Source: an uncultured Clostridia bacterium | GTDB taxonomy: Bacteria; Bacillota; Clostridia; Christensenellales; Aristaeellaceae | Length of the DNA: 16,292 nucleotides | Direction of reading: 5' to 3' | Assembly (NCBI GenBank): GCA_937894675.1 | Contig: CALCQO010000030.1 | Coordinates: 1 to 16,292, forward strand | Made by a program: the position numbers and the translations under genes | Shown here: piece after piece, positions 15,930 to 16,292 of the stretch | Numbering within the stretch: position 1 is the first letter of the stretch | Layout: every line of letters begins with the position of its first letter | The notes under the pieces: model-generated | Database searches by the model: none | Seen by the model: only the letters and a program-made list of their open reading frames with translations | Told to the model about the DNA's origin: nothing

Positions 15930-16292
15930 GCTAACGAAAAGTATGCAGACCCCCAAAAGATGGACAAGAAGCGAATGAAGCGCCTTTGAGGGCTTGGCTC
16001 CTGCGAATAGCGGAAGGCAGGCCCTTTCGGTATCCGAAAAATGTAGGGAGAGTAGACAAACGTGGCAACTATTCTGCAAAGAAACAGTAAAAATTGTCCA
16101 TGTTTTCATTTTCTTTCATTCATTTGTTATGCACGCCATGGTAATATTTCAAAAGACTTGCTCTGTTTTTTACTGTGTTTTCTTCAAAGATAAGATGACG
16201 CAATTTGCATTTTGAACCGAAATCAGTTTTCGGTGCAATGACCTGCCCCCCGATCCTTGTGCCAGTCCCAGAGTTAGTTGAGATATAATCAA
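15930..16292. other. Non-coding tail with several inverted repeats
   Basis: No reading frame here has a ribosome site or a recognisable product. The stretch contains GGGCTTG (15990-15996) pairing with CAGGCCC (16018-16024); TTTCGG (16025-16030) pairing with CCGAAA (16034-16039); ACAGTAAAAA (16084-16093) pairing with TTTTTACTGT (16167-16176); and ACCGAAA (16216-16222) pairing with TTTCGGT (16228-16234). A TATAAT at 16284-16289 may be the -10 of a gene beyond the edge, although no matching -35 is seen. No clear terminator with a T run directly follows the glycosidase gene. Confidence 0.5.

Noticed and set aside
16052..16067. GTAGACAAACGTGGCA as a third BlaI operator
   Set aside because: It shares the first half with the blaI site 2, but the second half is not inverted (11 of 16 bases match) and no promoter lies around it.
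16050..16080. GGGAGAGTAGA as the start of a tetrahydrofolate-type riboswitch
   Set aside because: The short word is similar, but the later conserved segments of that riboswitch are not seen.
15994..16215. 73-codon plus-strand frame in the tail
   Set aside because: No ribosome site, an unlikely composition, and it crosses the inverted repeats. No family is recognisable.

Overview
The window looks like chromosomal DNA of a Gram-positive gut or rumen-type anaerobe of the Bacillota, class Clostridia. The evidence is strong AGGAGG-type ribosome sites, TTG starts, a BlaI/BlaR1-type pair, a YesM/YesN-type two-component system, a sugar ABC transporter without its own ATPase gene, and rows of secreted bacterial-SH3 proteins. 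The Oscillospirales or Christensenellales are my best guess, but the sequence does not fix the order. No rRNA, tRNA, CRISPR array or complete mobile element was seen.

Left region (1-5350): four tandem genes on the + strand encode exported proteins with SH3-like domains; the first is cut by the left edge. Genes 2 and 4 are clear paralogues in their SH3 part, down to a 27-bp identical stretch and an identical C-terminal PGNG-stop. Genes 2, 3 and 4 also appear to share a module, anchored on W(R/Q/L)LS(F/Y), that I do not recognise as a named domain. A strong hairpin terminator follows at 5314-5343.

Middle region (5417-7500): the first 44 codons of an ECF sigma factor follow a perfect ribosome site, then stop matching the family about 16 bp before a complete promoter with two BlaI-like operators. 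That promoter drives blaI-blaR1. The sensor has the M56 protease motif but no penicillin-binding domain, and no beta-lactamase gene is present. After blaR1 come a ten-codon gene stub and a terminator.

Right region (7686-15929): a carbohydrate-use locus. On the - strand, a YesN-type response regulator and a YesM-type histidine kinase form an operon that ends at a bidirectional terminator. Divergent from it on the + strand are a sugar-binding lipoprotein, two permeases and an intracellular GH51 glycosidase carrying an extra beta-sandwich insert. The likely logic is this: the kinase senses a sugar or the loaded binding protein, the regulator activates the transporter operon from the shared intergenic region (which holds three TCCAAA boxes about two helical turns apart), the transporter imports an arabinose-containing oligosaccharide using an ATPase encoded elsewhere, and the GH51 enzyme hydrolyses it in the cytoplasm. 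A hairpin between the binding-protein and permease genes probably favours expression of the binding protein.

The last 363 bases hold no convincing gene but contain several inverted repeats and a possible structured RNA.
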